Assembly (NCBI GenBank): GCA_018061965.1
Contig: JAGOTG010000007.1
Location: forward strand, 1 to 64,000
Source of the DNA: Legionellaceae bacterium
GTDB lineage: Bacteria > Pseudomonadota > Gammaproteobacteria > Legionellales > Legionellaceae
Direction: 5' to 3'
Length of the DNA stretch: 64,000 bases
Shown here: in pieces, positions 63,259 to 64,000 of the stretch
Numbering within the stretch: the stretch's first letter is position 1
Layout: every line of letters begins with the position of its first letter
The notes under the pieces: model-generated
Database searches by the model: none
The model's input: the letters and a program-made list of their open reading frames with translations, nothing else
Told to the model about the DNA's origin: nothing
Made by a program: the position numbers and the translations under genes

Positions 63259-64000
63259 ATGAATATTAGCATTTTTGGCTTAGGATATGTGGGGTCAGTG
63301 TCAGCAGCGTGCTTGGCCCATCAAGGCTATAACGTTATTGGCATTGATTCAAACCCAATGAAAGTCGATATGATTAATGCTGGAAAGGCAGTGATTGTTG
63401 AACCTGAGTTATCAGAATTAACGGCACAAGTGGTTGCCAAAGGTAATTTGAGAGCAACTCATGATATCTTTGATGCAGTATTAAATAGCGAGCTATCGTT
63501 TGTATGTGTTGGGACACCAAGTAAAAAAGATAATGGTTTGGATTTGCAATATATAGAGCGTTTCTGCGAGGACATTGGATGCGTTTTAAGAGACAAAAAT
63601 GATTATCATATTCTTGCTTTTCGCAGCACGATGCTCCCGGGTTCGATCCGAAATGTCGTCATCCCTATCATAGAAAAGTGTTCTGGAAAAAAAGAAGGAG
63701 AAGCGTTTAGCGTTTGTATTAATCCTGAATTTATGAAGGAAGGCACCGCAATCCACGATTTTCATTTTCCTCCTCTTAGTGTTGTGGGAACCTCGGATCA
63801 AAGGGTGCGCGATGCGTTAAGTCAAATTAATACTGTATGCACCAATATGCCGACCATATTTTTGGATATTGATGAGGCTGAATTACTGAAATATATCAAT
63901 AACATTTGGCATGCATTGAAAGTAGGATTTGGGAATGAAATAGGCAATGTATGCAAATCATTAAATATTGACAGTCATTTGGTGATGGATGTGTTCTGTC
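63259..64000 (+). CDS. algD: GDP-mannose 6-dehydrogenase, 5' part
   Basis: The first 247 residues are in the window and the gene runs off the end. The N-terminus has the Rossmann motif ISIFGLGYVGSVSAACLAHQ, then VGTPSKKDNG, TMLPGSIRNVVIPIIE, NPEFMKEGTAIHDFHFPPL, and the IDEAELLKYINNIWHALKVG segment. These match the UDP-glucose/GDP-mannose dehydrogenase family, closest to AlgD of Pseudomonas in my reading. The catalytic Cys region lies beyond the window. AlgD makes GDP-mannuronate for alginate. ATG 63259 follows AGGAG. Confidence 0.9.
   Translation, partial: MNISIFGLGYVGSVSAACLAHQGYNVIGIDSNPMKVDMINAGKAVIVEPELSELTAQVVAKGNLRATHDIFDAVLNSELSFVCVGTPSKKDNGLDLQYIERFCEDIGCVLRDKNDYHILAFRSTMLPGSIRNVVIPIIEKCSGKKEGEAFSVCINPEFMKEGTAIHDFHFPPLSVVGTSDQRVRDALSQINTVCTNMPTIFLDIDEAELLKYINNIWHALKVGFGNEIGNVCKSLNIDSHLVMDVFC

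Overview
The window is chromosomal DNA of a gammaproteobacterium, most likely of the order Legionellales. The housekeeping genes have gammaproteobacterial order (hemCDXY, rpsF-rpsR-DUF2232-rplI, glyQ-glyS, groES-groEL). There is a Com1/DsbA2-like periplasmic oxidoreductase of the Coxiella/Legionella type. Several long ORFs look like host-directed proteins: a J-domain protein with internal duplication, a Rab-like GTPase with a membrane tail, an ankyrin protein and several large orphans. An amoeba-associated intracellular lifestyle is inference; no secretion-system gene lies in the window.

Layout. Bases 1-109 are the 3' part of a 5S rRNA, then a 941-aa orphan. From 3.2 to 8.0 kb lie benE and rsgA (minus strand) and cca-orn-queH (plus strand). 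From 8.3 to 12 kb is a 1228-aa J-domain protein with a 450-bp tandem duplication. From 11.9 to 16.5 kb is hemY-hemX-hemD-hemC with a TPR gene upstream (minus strand). From 16.7 to 18.7 kb are two paralogous membrane proteins, followed by a UvrD helicase, mltA, an HPt protein overlapping a carrier-thioesterase protein, a Com1-like DsbA, glyQ, glyS and rsmJ. A TM/coiled-coil orphan, dsbD, groES-groEL with a heat-shock-type promoter, phhB, hisC and minor pilin genes follow. A Rab-like GTPase and a possible CheD-like deamidase sit just before the rpsF operon. Then come a redoxin, a periplasmic protein, a succinate-semialdehyde-type dehydrogenase, the large NAD-glutamate dehydrogenase and cytochrome b561.

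A tRNA-Lys(CTT) at 51.0 kb is the left end of a 7.4-kb integrated island (51044-58448). A perfect 52-bp direct repeat of the tRNA 3' half bounds it. It carries an IS3-family element, a gene truncated by that IS, a 572-aa orphan, an ankyrin protein, an AlbA_2-type regulator and a P4-type integrase. To its right lie small secreted proteins, a PAS/coiled-coil fragment, an HlyD-like periplasmic adaptor, a FixJ-type response regulator and the start of an algD-type GDP-mannose dehydrogenase. The last three suggest the edge of an exopolysaccharide locus.

The intergenic regions hold a dispersed palindromic repeat with core TAGGTTGGGCC...GGCCCAACCTA. Three copies have a 53-bp core, and the best-preserved copy lies inside a 128-bp element with terminal inverted repeats. 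There are also several GTCATCC-type and other inverted repeats. The least ordinary items are the Rab-like GTPase without its switch-II glutamine, the protein with two prepilin leaders, the thioesterase whose nucleophile serine is alanine, and the repeat family.
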